DNA of 64,000 bases. It comes from Galactobacter valiniphilus (GTDB taxonomy: Bacteria; Actinomycetota; Actinomycetes; Actinomycetales; Micrococcaceae). The notes under the pieces are model-generated. The model saw only the letters and a list, made by a program, of their open reading frames with translations. It ran no database searches and was not told the DNA's origin. Shown here one piece after another: positions 26,064-34,725 of this stretch. Where the stretch lies: NCBI RefSeq assembly GCF_003575975.1, contig NZ_QQXK01000006.1, forward strand, positions 80,993-144,992. Direction: 5' to 3'. Every line of letters starts with the position of its first letter. Position 1 is the first letter of the stretch. A program made the position numbers and the translations under genes.

Positions 26064-26666
26064 TTAGGCGGTGGGGGCGGCCACCCCGAGCCACGGGTAC
26101 CAACCGCGGTGCAACACGAGCCAAGCCATGAGCCCGTGGCCCTGCTGGGCCGGGATGCCGTCGTGCGCCGCGAGGTCCGCGCGCCACTGCTCGTGATGCT
26201 CCAGCGGCGAGAAGGTGTCCACGTAGAAGTGATTGCGGCGCGTCGTCACGTCGCCGAAGGCCGCCGAAAGCTGACCCAGGCGCGCGTTGCGGTTCGCGTC
26301 GAGCGTGGGCGGCGGGCCCACGACAAACGCCGACAGGCTCAGCTGCGTGGCGGCGTCGAGGATGTTTGCCAGGTTCAGGCGCGAGCGGGCGGTCGAGAGC
26401 CCGGCCGCCTCGTCGGCGCCGGAGAGCGCCACCACCAGGCGGTTGTCCCCGTCCGGATCGAAGCGGCGCTGGGCCTCGACGAGCCAGCGCTCGGCCAGCT
26501 CCTCCGTGGTCTCGGCCGGGCTCGCCAGCACGTACGGATCGAGGCGCAACGACTCGCCCGGCGTCTTGGCCAGGACGCGCCCGAACCAACCCAGGGCGCG
26601 CTGGTCTCCATGGCCGGCGAGCAGCTCGTCGCCGATCGCCACGAGGCGCAGGGTTCTGGTCTCCAC
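26064..26666 (-). CDS. SGNH/GDSL-like hydrolase
   Basis: A 200-residue protein with an N-terminal LVAIGDELLAGHG, where GDE replaces the usual GDSL; the catalytic Ser is therefore not obvious. Later blocks fit the fold: VVALSGADEA (G-containing block III position), FVVGPPPTLD and a C-terminal HDGIPAQQGHGLMAW containing the likely Asp/His pair. It may be a non-canonical or inactive esterase. GTG 26666 has AAAGGA upstream; an ATG at 26705 would add 13 residues. It is followed at 26037-26054 by a small inverted repeat (AAGAA / TTCTT). Confidence 0.7.
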   Translation of the reverse strand: METRTLRLVAIGDELLAGHGDQRALGWFGRVLAKTPGESLRLDPYVLASPAETTEELAERWLVEAQRRFDPDGDNRLVVALSGADEAAGLSTARSRLNLANILDAATQLSLSAFVVGPPPTLDANRNARLGQLSAAFGDVTTRRNHFYVDTFSPLEHHEQWRADLAAHDGIPAQQGHGLMAWLVLHRGWYPWLGVAAPTA

Positions 26667-26733
26667 TTGGCTTCGATCCTTTCGATGGGAGGTGCGCTTG
26701 CCCACTGTAATTCAGCGGGGCCGCCGGGAACGG

Positions 26734-26767
26734 CAAGGGCGGGACACGACACCGTGTCCCGCCCTTG
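26734..26767. terminator. Terminator hairpin after kgd
   Basis: Perfect 15-bp stem CAAGGGCGGGACACG / CGTGTCCCGCCCTTG with loop ACAC, ending 20 bases from the kgd stop. Confidence 0.82.
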
Positions 26768-26786
26768 AAAACCCGCGGTGAGGGAT

Positions 26787-29700
26787 TTAGGCGAAGGCCT
26801 GCTTCAGCAGGGTCTTCAGCTCTTCGTCGTGACGCTTGTGCGAGCCAGTCGAGGTCGCGGCGGACGCCGGGCGCGACACCACTGCCACCTGGCGATCAAG
26901 CTGCGGCAGCAGGTTCAGCGCCATGAACGGCCACGGACCCTGGTTCTCCGGCTCGTCCTGCACCCAACGCACCTCGGCGTTCGGGTACTTGGCGAGCTCG
27001 GCCGCGATCTCCTGCGCGGGCAGCGGGTAGAGCTGCTCAACGCGGACGATGGCGGTGGAGCCGTCGGCGAACTTCTCCTGCTCGGCCAGCAGGTCGTAGT
27101 ACAGGCGACCCGAGACCAGCAGCACGCGCTTCACCGAGTCGCCCGAGGGCACCACGGCGTCCGGGATGACCGGCTGGAACTGCGCCTGCGTGAACGCCTC
27201 GACCGGCTGGGCGGCGGCCTTGAGGCGCAGCAGCTGCTTGGGCGTGAAGACGATCATGGGCTTGCGCGGGCGGCTGTAGGCCTGGCGACGCAGGGCGTGG
27301 AAGTAGTTCGCGCCCGTGGTCGGGTTCAGCACGCGCATGTTGTCCTCTGCACACATCTGCAGGTAACGCTCGATGCGGGCGGAGGAGTGATCCGGGCCCT
27401 GGCCCTCGTAGCCGTGCGGCAGCAACAGGACGAGCGAGGAACGCTGGCCCCACTTCTGCTCGCCCGAGGAGATGAACTCGTCGACGATGGTCTGCGCGCC
27501 GTCGGCGAAGTCGCCGAACTGGGCCTCCCACAGGACGAGGGCATCCGTGCGCTCCACGGAGTAACCGTACTCGAAGCCCATGACCGCGTACTCGGACAGC
27601 GGGGAATCGTAGATCAGGAACTTGGCCTGGTCCTCGCTGATCTGGCGGATCGGGGTCCACTCGTCACCGTTGACGCGGTCGTGGAAGACCGCGTGGCGCT
27701 GCACAAAGGTGCCGCGGCGGGCGTCCTGGCCCGTGATGCGCACCGGCACGCCCTCGTGGGCGAGCGAGGCGAAGGCAGCGAGCTCGGCAAAGCCCCAGTC
27801 GATGCCACCCTGGGTGGACATCTTGGCGCGCTTCTCCAGCAGGGACTTCAGCTTCGGGTGGACCGTGAAGCCCTCGGGAACCTCGGCGTGGGCGCGGCCC
27901 ACGGAGGCCAGCAGCTCCGCCGAGATCGCCGTGTCGGTGGCGCGGGGATCGGAGACCGAGTCCTCGTCCGCCTGGGCACGCGGCTTGTCCAGATCGTTGA
28001 CCGAGCCGGCGGCCGGGACGGCCGGGATCGGCGAGGTCTGCGCGGCGTGGGTCTCCACGAACACGGACTCCAGGCGGGCCTGGTAGTCGGCGACGACCTG
28101 GTCGGCCTCCTCCTGCGTGATGTCGCCGCGGCCCACGAGGGCCTCGGTGTACAGCTTGCGGGTGGAGCGCTTGGCCTCGATGAGGTTGTACATGAGCGGC
28201 TGCGTCATCGACGGATCGTCGCCCTCGTTGTGACCGCGGCGGCGGTAGCAAATGAGGTCGATGACGACGTCGGCGTGGAAGGACTGGCGGTACTCGAACG
28301 CGAGCCACGCTGCCTGGACCACGGCCTCCGGGTCGTCCCCGTTGACGTGGAAGACCGGGGCCTGGATGAACTTCGAGATGTCCGTGGAGTACACGGAGGA
28401 GCGGCCGGAGGACGGCGGGGTCGTGAAGCCGACCTGGTTGTTCACGACCACGTGAATCGTGCCGCCGGTCTTGTAGCCGCGCAGCTGCGAGAGGTTCAGC
28501 GTCTCGGGGACCACGCCCTGGCCGGCAAATGCGGCGTCGCCGTGCACCAGGATCGGCAGCACGGAGAAGCCGTCGGTGCCGCGATCGAGCACGTCCTGCT
28601 TGGCGCGGGCGATGCCCTCCAGCACCGGGTCGACGGCCTCGAGGTGCGAGGGGTTCGCGGCCAGGTACACCTTGGTGGTGTTGCCGGCCTCGGAGGTGAA
28701 GGAGCCCTCGGTACCGAGGTGGTACTTCACGTCGCCGGAGCCCTGCACGCCGGCCGGGTCCTGGGTGCCCTCGAACTCGCGGAAGACCTGGGCGTAGGTC
28801 TTGCCGGCGATGTTCGTCAGCACGTTGAGGCGACCGCGGTGGCTCATGCCGATCGCGGCCTCCTCGAGGCCGGCGTCGGCCGCCTCGGAGATGATCGCGT
28901 CAAGCAGCGGCAGGAGCGACTCGCCGCCCTCGAGGGAGAAGCGCTTCTGACCGATGAACTTGGTCTGCAGGAAGGTTTCGAAGGCTTCGGCCTGGTTCAG
29001 CTTGCCGAGGATGCGCAGCTGCTCCTCGCGGCTGGGCTTCTCGTAGCCGTGCTCCAGGTGGTCCTGGAACCACTTGCGCTGCTCGGGATCCTGGATGTGC
29101 ATGTACTCGATGCCGGTGGTGCGGCAGTACGCGTTGCGCAGGACACCGAGGATGTCGCGCAGGGGCAGGCGATCCTTGCCGCCGAAGCCGCCCGTGACCC
29201 ACTCGCGGTCCAGATCCCAGAGGGTCAGGCCGTAGGTCTGCACGTCCAGGTCGGGGTGGCGACGCTGCATGTAGACGAGCGGGTTGGTGTCGGCCATGAG
29301 GTGGCCGCGCTCGCGGTAGGCGTGGATGAGCTGCTGGATGCGGGCGACCTTGTTGACCTGCAGGTCGACGTCAACCTGGTTGTCCTTGGCCCAGCGGATC
29401 GGCTCGTAGGGGATGCGCAGGGCCTCGAAGATCTCGTCCCAGAACTCGTCGCCGAGCAGGAGGGACTCGATGGTCTTCAGGAACTCGCCGGAGCCGGCGC
29501 CCTGGATCACGCGGTGATCGTAGGTGGAGGTCAGCGTGATGATCTTGCCGACGCCCAGCGAGGCGATGACCTTGTCGGAGGAGCCGCGGTACTCGGCGGG
29601 CACGTCGAGCGCGCCCACGCCGATGATGGCTGCCTGGCCCTTGGAGAGGCGGGGCACGGAGTGGACCGTGCCGATGCCGCCCGGGTTGGTGAGGGAGACC

Positions 29701-30599
29701 GTGGTGCCGGCGTAGTCGTCGGCCGTCAGCTTGTTCTGGCGGCCGCGGCCGATCAGGTCCTCGTAGGTGTGCCAGTAGGTCGCGAAGTCCATGGCCTCGG
29801 CGGCCTTCAGGTTCGGCACCACGAGCGAACGGGTGCCGTCCGGCTTGGGGATGTCGATGGCGATGCCGAAGTTCACGTGCGGGTTGTGCACGGCCACCGG
29901 CTTGTTGTCGCGGACGTCGTAGGAGACGTTCATGGACGGCATGAGCTTCAGCGCGCGGATCACGGCGAAGCCGATGAGGTGCGTGAAGGAGATCTTGCCG
30001 CCGCGGGCGCGGCGCAGGTGGTTGTTGATGACGATGCGGTTGTCGATCAGCAGCTTGGCCGGGACGGCGCGCACGGTGGTGGCCGTGGGGACCTCGAGGC
30101 TCATCTCCATGTTCTTGGCGATGGCCTTGGCGGGGCCGCGCAGCACCTGCAGCTCCTCCTGCTCGGAGGCGGCCGGGGCGGCCTGCTTCTGCGGGTCGGC
30201 CGGAACGGGGGCCTGCTTGTCGTTTGGGCGCACCGAGGCGCTCGACGCCGCGCGGGCGGCCTGGGCGGGGGCGGCGGGTGCCGCCGCGGCCGGGGCGGGC
30301 GCGGCGGCCGGGGCCGCGGGGGCGGCGGGCGTGCTCACCGGGCGGGTCGCGGCGGCGACCGGCTGGGCCGGCTGCGCCGGCTCGGCGGGAGCGGCGGGGG
30401 CCTGGGCGACAGGGGCTGCGGGCGCCGCGGGGGCGGCCGGCGCGGCCACACCGGAACCGGAGCTCAGGGACTCAAAGATGTCCCACCACTTCGGATCGAC
30501 GGAGTTCTTGTCGGCGAGGTACTGCTGGTACAGCTCCTCGACCAGCCACTCGTTCCCCCCGAACTCCTCTTTCAGCCGGTCGTTCGACAGTTCTGGCAC
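26787..30599 (-). CDS. kgd: Multifunctional 2-oxoglutarate metabolism enzyme (E1-E2 fusion, Kgd/OdhA type)
   Basis: A 1270-residue fusion that runs the 2-oxoglutarate dehydrogenase step in actinobacteria. Order: N-terminal FGGNEWLVEELYQQYLADKNSVDPKWWDIF segment; an Ala/Pro linker (about 45-150); an E2-like acyltransferase domain with TYDHRVIQGAGSGEFLKTIE; then the thiamine-diphosphate E1 part with SHRGRLNVL, HGDAAFAGQGVVPETLNLSQL, VVNNQVGFTTPP and the E1 C-terminal QDEPENQGPW. No lipoyl domain, as usual for the type. GTG 30599 is chosen over an ATG at 30638 because GAGGCG lies just upstream and homologues begin near this point. Regulation by a GarA/OdhI protein is known in relatives; no such gene is present here. 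Confidence 0.97.
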   Translation of the reverse strand: MPELSNDRLKEEFGGNEWLVEELYQQYLADKNSVDPKWWDIFESLSSGSGVAAPAAPAAPAAPVAQAPAAPAEPAQPAQPVAAATRPVSTPAAPAAPAAAPAPAAAAPAAPAQAARAASSASVRPNDKQAPVPADPQKQAAPAASEQEELQVLRGPAKAIAKNMEMSLEVPTATTVRAVPAKLLIDNRIVINNHLRRARGGKISFTHLIGFAVIRALKLMPSMNVSYDVRDNKPVAVHNPHVNFGIAIDIPKPDGTRSLVVPNLKAAEAMDFATYWHTYEDLIGRGRQNKLTADDYAGTTVSLTNPGGIGTVHSVPRLSKGQAAIIGVGALDVPAEYRGSSDKVIASLGVGKIITLTSTYDHRVIQGAGSGEFLKTIESLLLGDEFWDEIFEALRIPYEPIRWAKDNQVDVDLQVNKVARIQQLIHAYRERGHLMADTNPLVYMQRRHPDLDVQTYGLTLWDLDREWVTGGFGGKDRLPLRDILGVLRNAYCRTTGIEYMHIQDPEQRKWFQDHLEHGYEKPSREEQLRILGKLNQAEAFETFLQTKFIGQKRFSLEGGESLLPLLDAIISEAADAGLEEAAIGMSHRGRLNVLTNIAGKTYAQVFREFEGTQDPAGVQGSGDVKYHLGTEGSFTSEAGNTTKVYLAANPSHLEAVDPVLEGIARAKQDVLDRGTDGFSVLPILVHGDAAFAGQGVVPETLNLSQLRGYKTGGTIHVVVNNQVGFTTPPSSGRSSVYSTDISKFIQAPVFHVNGDDPEAVVQAAWLAFEYRQSFHADVVIDLICYRRRGHNEGDDPSMTQPLMYNLIEAKRSTRKLYTEALVGRGDITQEEADQVVADYQARLESVFVETHAAQTSPIPAVPAAGSVNDLDKPRAQADEDSVSDPRATDTAISAELLASVGRAHAEVPEGFTVHPKLKSLLEKRAKMSTQGGIDWGFAELAAFASLAHEGVPVRITGQDARRGTFVQRHAVFHDRVNGDEWTPIRQISEDQAKFLIYDSPLSEYAVMGFEYGYSVERTDALVLWEAQFGDFADGAQTIVDEFISSGEQKWGQRSSLVLLLPHGYEGQGPDHSSARIERYLQMCAEDNMRVLNPTTGANYFHALRRQAYSRPRKPMIVFTPKQLLRLKAAAQPVEAFTQAQFQPVIPDAVVPSGDSVKRVLLVSGRLYYDLLAEQEKFADGSTAIVRVEQLYPLPAQEIAAELAKYPNAEVRWVQDEPENQGPWPFMALNLLPQLDRQVAVVSRPASAATSTGSHKRHDEELKTLLKQAFA

Positions 30600-30911
30600 G
30601 GTGAATACGCCTCGTTTCACATGGTGGCTATGCGTCATGGATGTGCCCGGGACACACGTGTATTCCGGTCACAGTTGCGTCTCACTGTACGCAGTTTCAG
30701 GGGCAAGCGGCCAATCCCAGGCGTGTTTCCCACCACCTTCCAAGTTCGACGTCTTGTAGAAATTCTTGGCGTTTGGTACGGCTTGCGCGCGGACTCGCCT
30801 CGCGCGCGTGTGGTGCGCGCCCGCGTCGCGCCCAAGACACAGGAAAATCGGTGCGCTCGCGTGGCCCCCGTCGCGGCGCGCAGGCGCTCGATCCCGTACG
30901 CTGGACGGACT
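30600..30911. other. Intergenic region between kgd and the CNNM genes
   Basis: About 310 bases with no supported gene. It should hold the kgd promoter (minus strand) and the promoter of the plus-strand unit: TACGCT at 30897-30902 is a good -10 box ending nine bases before an ATG. Bases 30665-30780 are locally AT-richer. No riboswitch or attenuator is recognised. Confidence 0.5.
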
Positions 30912-31094
30912 ATGGACAGCCATTCTCCGTGCCGGCCCGTCGCCCCTGTGCGCCGCGCCGGCAGCCCCAGAACCGCCTCCACCTCCTCCGCCGCATCGGA
31001 GCCCGACAGTCCGGGGGGAGGGCTTGATCCCCTGACTCCACCGGGGCCCCCGCGGGTCGTGGCCAGCGCCCCGACGGGCGGGTGGAGCGCCTGA
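30912..31094 (+). CDS. Possible 60-codon leader ORF
   Basis: A 60-residue Pro/Ser/Ala-rich frame beginning MDSHSPCRPVAPVRR. It starts just after a TACGCT box, so its ATG would be within two or three bases of the transcript start, and its TGA overlaps the ATG of the next gene as TGATG. This layout suggests a translated, coupled leader. The sequence has no recognisable fold and uses some rare codons (AGA, GGA, CCA), so it may instead be an untranslated leader. Confidence 0.3.
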   Translation: MDSHSPCRPVAPVRRAGSPRTASTSSAASEPDSPGGGLDPLTPPGPPRVVASAPTGGWSA

Positions 31095-32419
31095 TGGAAT
31101 GGCTTTACCTGCTCCTCGGGCTGTTGCTCGTGCTCGGCACGGCGTTCTTCGTGGCCGTGGAGTTCTCGCTCGTGGCCCTCGACGTGCCCAGCGTGCAGCG
31201 CCGCATCGATGAGGGCGACACCAAGGCCGTGCCGCTCCTGCGGTGCCTGCGCTCGCTCTCGACCCAGCTGTCGGCGGTGCAGCTCGGCATCACCCTGACC
31301 ACGCTCCTGACGGGCTTCGTCATGGAGCCGAGCGTCGGCAAGCTCCTGCACGCTCCGCTCGAGGCGATCGGCCTCGGCGCCGCGACGGACGCCGTCGCGC
31401 TCGTCGTGGCCATGGTCATCGCGACCCTGTTCTCCATGGTGATCGGCGAGCTGATCCCCAAGAACCTGGCGATTGCCGAGCCCTACCGGATCGGCCGGGC
31501 CCTGGCCCGCCCGCAGCTCGTCTTCACCGCGATCTTCAAGCCCGCCGTGATCGTGCTCAACGGCTTCGCCAACTGGGTGCTTCACCGCTTCGGCCTCGAG
31601 GCCAAGGAGGAAATCTCCGGTGCCCGCACGCCCGAAGAACTCACGAGCCTCCTGAACCGCTCGGCCCAGCTGGGCACGGTGGATCAAGACACGGCCCGCT
31701 TCCTCTCGCGCACGCTGCACTTTGCCGAGCGCACGGCGGCCGACGTCATGACCCCGCGCATCCGCATGGAGACGGTGCACGCCGACGATCCGCTCGAGCT
31801 CGTCATCCAGACGGCGCGCCGCACCGGCTACTCGCGCTTCCCCGTGATCGGGGACGATCCGGACGATGTCCGCGGCGTGGTGCACGTCAAGAAGGCCATC
31901 TCGGTTCCGCGTGACCGCCGCGCGGAGCTGGTGGCCGCGACCGTCATGAGCGAGCTGGCCGAGGTGCCGGAGACCGTGCACCTCGACGACCTGATCGGCG
32001 AGCTGCGCGCAGCGAATCTGCAGATGGCCGTGGTCCTGGACGAGTACGGGGGAACCGCGGGCATGGTGACCCTCGAGGACCTCGTCGAGGAGATCGTCGG
32101 CGATGTCCAGGATGAGCATGACCGCCGACCGGCCGGTGCGGTCCAGGCCGCCGACGGCACCTGGATCCTCTCGGGCCTGTTGCGCCCGGACGAGGTCTCG
32201 GAGCGCATTCCTGGCCTCAAGGTGGCCGACGAGGCGGCGTACGAAACCGTGGGTGGCTACGTCATGGCCCAGCTGGGCCGTGTGCCGCGCATCGGCGACG
32301 AGGTGCCCGTGGGCGGGGGAGTCCTCCGCGTCAACATGATGGATGGACGACGCGTGGACCGCCTGCAATTTGTGCCCGCCACCCCGGCCGAGGACGACGA
32401 GCAGGAGGTGTCCCGATGA
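31094..32419 (+). CDS. CNNM/CBS-domain transporter-like protein (hemolysin C family), first of pair
   Basis: A 441-residue membrane protein. N-terminal CNNM domain with three or four helices (LYLLLGLLLVLGTAFFVAVEFSLVAL; VVAMVIATLFSMVIGELIPKNLAIA), then a CBS pair (VMTPRIRMETVHADDPLELVIQTARRTGYSRFPVIG; VLDEYGGTAGMVTLEDLVEEIVGDVQDEHD) and a C-terminal CorC_HlyC domain. Relatives such as CorC/MpfA handle Mg2+ efflux or homeostasis; the hemolysin name is historical. ATG 31094 is supported by GGTGGAG upstream. It overlaps the second CNNM gene. Confidence 0.9.
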   Translation: MEWLYLLLGLLLVLGTAFFVAVEFSLVALDVPSVQRRIDEGDTKAVPLLRCLRSLSTQLSAVQLGITLTTLLTGFVMEPSVGKLLHAPLEAIGLGAATDAVALVVAMVIATLFSMVIGELIPKNLAIAEPYRIGRALARPQLVFTAIFKPAVIVLNGFANWVLHRFGLEAKEEISGARTPEELTSLLNRSAQLGTVDQDTARFLSRTLHFAERTAADVMTPRIRMETVHADDPLELVIQTARRTGYSRFPVIGDDPDDVRGVVHVKKAISVPRDRRAELVAATVMSELAEVPETVHLDDLIGELRAANLQMAVVLDEYGGTAGMVTLEDLVEEIVGDVQDEHDRRPAGAVQAADGTWILSGLLRPDEVSERIPGLKVADEAAYETVGGYVMAQLGRVPRIGDEVPVGGGVLRVNMMDGRRVDRLQFVPATPAEDDEQEVSR

Positions 32420-33492
32420 GCGATTGGTGGGGCATCGTGTGGCTTGTCGTCCTTCTGGCCGGCAACGCCTTCTTTGTGGCGGCGGAGTTCGCCATCATGT
32501 CCGCCCGGCGCTCGCAGATCGAGCCCAAGGCGGATGCCGGCTCCAAGCGGGCCAAGACCGCGTTGACCGCCATGGAGCACGTGAGCGTCATGCTCGCGGT
32601 GTGCCAGCTCGGCATCACCGTCTGCTCGCTGCTGATCCTGCAGGTCGCCGAGCCGGCCGTGCATCACCTCTTCGCCGCGCCGCTCGAGGCGCTGCACGTG
32701 CCGCACGGCGTCGCGGACACCGCTGGCTTCGTGTTCGCCCTGCTGATCGTGACCTTCCTGCACGTGACGCTCGGCGAGATGGTGCCGAAGAACTTCTCGG
32801 TGTCCCTGGCGGACAAGGCGGTGCTGCTGCTCGCCACGCCCATGGTGTGGATCGCGCGGGGTCTGCGCCCCATCGTGGGGGCGCTGAACTGGATCGCCAA
32901 TCACGCCGTGCGCGCCTTCGGCTTCGAGCCCAAGGACGAGGTCGCCTCGACCTACACGATCGACGAGGTGCAATCCATCGTGGAGGAGTCCAGGCGTGAG
33001 GGCCTCGTCGAGGACGACGCGGGCCTGCTGACGAGCGCCTTCGAGTTCACCAACCGGACCGTGGGGGACATCGCGATCCCGCTCGCCCAGGTCGTGAGCC
33101 TCGACGCCGACGCCACGCCGGAGGAGTTCGAACACGCGGTGGGTCGAACCGGCTTCTCGCGGTTCGTGATGCGCGAGCCCGACGGCGAGCTGGCGGGCTA
33201 CCTCCACCTCAAGGACGTCATCGTGCTCCCTCCTGAGCTCTACGAGATGCCCATCCCGTTCGCCAAGGTGCGCTCCTTCGTGAACCTCGGGGAGAGCGTC
33301 GAGGTGGAGGACGCGCTGGAGACCATGCAGCGCACGGGCACGCACGTGGCCCGCGTGCTGGACGCCCAGGGCGAGACGAGCGGCATCCTCTTCTTCGAGG
33401 ATGTGCTCGAGCAGCTCGTGGGTGAGATTCGCGACGCGACCCAGCAGACGCAGGAGCGCCGCTTCAGCGTGGGGCACGACGACGACCAGTAG
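32416..33492 (+). CDS. CNNM/CBS-domain transporter-like protein, second of pair
   Basis: A 358-residue paralogue of the preceding gene: CNNM domain (VVLLAGNAFFVAAEFAIMSARRSQIE; VTFLHVTLGEMVPKNFSVSLADK) and a CBS pair (TIDEVQSIVEESRREGLVEDDAGLL...; RVLDAQGETSGILFFEDVLEQLVGEI). The CorC_HlyC domain is missing, so it is shorter than its partner. The overlap ATGA (32416-32419) implies equal synthesis and perhaps a heterodimer. Confidence 0.9.
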   Translation: MSDWWGIVWLVVLLAGNAFFVAAEFAIMSARRSQIEPKADAGSKRAKTALTAMEHVSVMLAVCQLGITVCSLLILQVAEPAVHHLFAAPLEALHVPHGVADTAGFVFALLIVTFLHVTLGEMVPKNFSVSLADKAVLLLATPMVWIARGLRPIVGALNWIANHAVRAFGFEPKDEVASTYTIDEVQSIVEESRREGLVEDDAGLLTSAFEFTNRTVGDIAIPLAQVVSLDADATPEEFEHAVGRTGFSRFVMREPDGELAGYLHLKDVIVLPPELYEMPIPFAKVRSFVNLGESVEVEDALETMQRTGTHVARVLDAQGETSGILFFEDVLEQLVGEIRDATQQTQERRFSVGHDDDQ

Positions 33493-33538
33493 CCTCCCGG
33501 CCGCCGGCCGCCTCGGGCGGCCGCGCACCTGAGCCGAG

Positions 33539-33581
33539 CGACGACGCCGGCCCGCCCCCGAGGGGCGGGCCGGCGTCGTCG
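33539..33581. terminator. Terminator after the CNNM pair
   Basis: Stem GCGACGACGCCGGCCCGCCCC with full complement around CGA. Only 60 bases before the znuA start, insulating it. Confidence 0.82.
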
Positions 33582-33594
33582 CTGGTGGCCGGCG

Positions 33595-33620
33595 TAGGCT
33601 ATGATGAGAATCGTTCTCAT
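33595..33620 (+). promoter_or_regulatory. znuA promoter with Zur box
   Basis: TAGGCT (33595-33600) is a -10 box. Directly after it lies a 7-3-7 palindrome ATGAGAA-TCG-TTCTCAT (33604-33620), matching the TGAnAAnnnTTnTCA pattern of Fur/Zur-family operators. It covers the expected transcription start, so zinc-loaded Zur would block initiation. Confidence 0.78.
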
Positions 33621-33642
33621 TAAGCGTCGACGAAAGGCCACC

Positions 33643-34725
33643 GTGAAGCTCGCCCGCGCACCCCGCCGCACGACCCTCACAGCACTGGCGACCGCCGGTG
33701 CCCTCGTTCTCAGCGCCTGCGGCGCCTCGGCCCCCAGCCAGGAGCAGCCAAGCACGGCGGAGGGACTGCGCGTTGTGGCTTCAACCACCGTCTACTCCTC
33801 CCTCGTCTCCGAGGTGCTCGGCGATCGCGGCGAGGTCGAAGCGCTGATCTCCTCCGCCGGCCAGGATCCGCACTCGTACGAGGCGAGCGCCCGCGACAAG
33901 CTCAAGCTCTCCAAGGCCCATCTGGTGGTGCTCAACGGCGGCGGCTACGACGCGTTTGCCGAGCAGGTCGTCGATTCGCTCGCGCAGCGCCCCCCGGTAC
34001 TCGAGGCTTTCGAGGGGGAGGGGCACAGCCACGATCATGCCGGCGAAGAGGCGGGCGCGGCCGGGCCGAGCACCGCGGCGGCCGACGATCACGCCGACCA
34101 CGACCATGACCACGCGGATCACGACCATGCGGAGGAATCGCACGCGCAGAGCGAGGCCCCGACGCAGACCACGTCGGCCGACGCGGACCATGCGGAGCAC
34201 GAGCACGGCAACGAGCACGTCTGGTACGACCTCCACCTCATGAAGGACTTCGCCGGGCGCGTGGGCGACGAGCTCGCGGCGATCGATCCGGCGGGCGCCG
34301 CCGGCTACCGCGAGCGGGCCGCCGCGCTGGCCGGAAAGCTGGGCGGGCTCGAGGAGCGGGTCGAGGCCCTGCAGTCCTCGGCGAAGGGCCGCGGCTATCT
34401 CATGACCGAGCCCGTGGCGCAGTCCCTCTTGGAGGACGCGGGTCTGACGAACAAGACGCCGGAGGGGCTCGCCGAGGCGATCGAGGAGGGGGACGAGATC
34501 TCCCCGCTCGCCCTCAAGCGCGCGCAGGACGAACTGCGCTCGGGCTCCGTGACCGTCCTCGCCTACAACGAACAGACCACCGACGAGCAGACGACCCTGA
34601 TCAAGGCCACGGCCGAACAGGCAGGCGTCCACGTCCTCAGCGTTTCGGAGACCCCCGGCGCCGACGAGGACTACCTCACGTGGATGGGCTCCACCATCGA
34701 TGCCCTGGAAGGCGCGCTCAAGTGA
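33643..34725 (+). CDS. znuA: Zinc ABC transporter substrate-binding lipoprotein ZnuA
   Basis: A 360-residue cluster A-I binding protein. Lipobox LVLSACGA places the lipidated Cys near residue 26. A His/Asp-rich loop (DDHADHDHDHADHDHAEESH, about residues 148-167) and the following HAEHEHGNEHVWYDLHLM are typical of zinc rather than manganese binders. The conserved QDPHSYE and YLMTEPVAQSLLEDAG blocks are present. GTG 33643 has GAAAGG upstream. Preceded by a Zur box; first gene of znuACB. Confidence 0.95.
   Translation: MKLARAPRRTTLTALATAGALVLSACGASAPSQEQPSTAEGLRVVASTTVYSSLVSEVLGDRGEVEALISSAGQDPHSYEASARDKLKLSKAHLVVLNGGGYDAFAEQVVDSLAQRPPVLEAFEGEGHSHDHAGEEAGAAGPSTAAADDHADHDHDHADHDHAEESHAQSEAPTQTTSADADHAEHEHGNEHVWYDLHLMKDFAGRVGDELAAIDPAGAAGYRERAAALAGKLGGLEERVEALQSSAKGRGYLMTEPVAQSLLEDAGLTNKTPEGLAEAIEEGDEISPLALKRAQDELRSGSVTVLAYNEQTTDEQTTLIKATAEQAGVHVLSVSETPGADEDYLTWMGSTIDALEGALK

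Noticed and set aside
26778..31094. A 1438-codon open frame antisense to kgd
   Set aside because: It mirrors the kgd codons; in GC-rich genes with G/C third positions the opposite strand rarely meets stops. No family motifs. Only its last 60 codons, outside kgd, were kept as a possible leader ORF.
31094..33492. Hemolysin (toxin) function for the two CBS-domain proteins
   Set aside because: The name is historical; the CNNM plus CBS domain layout indicates metal ion transport or homeostasis.
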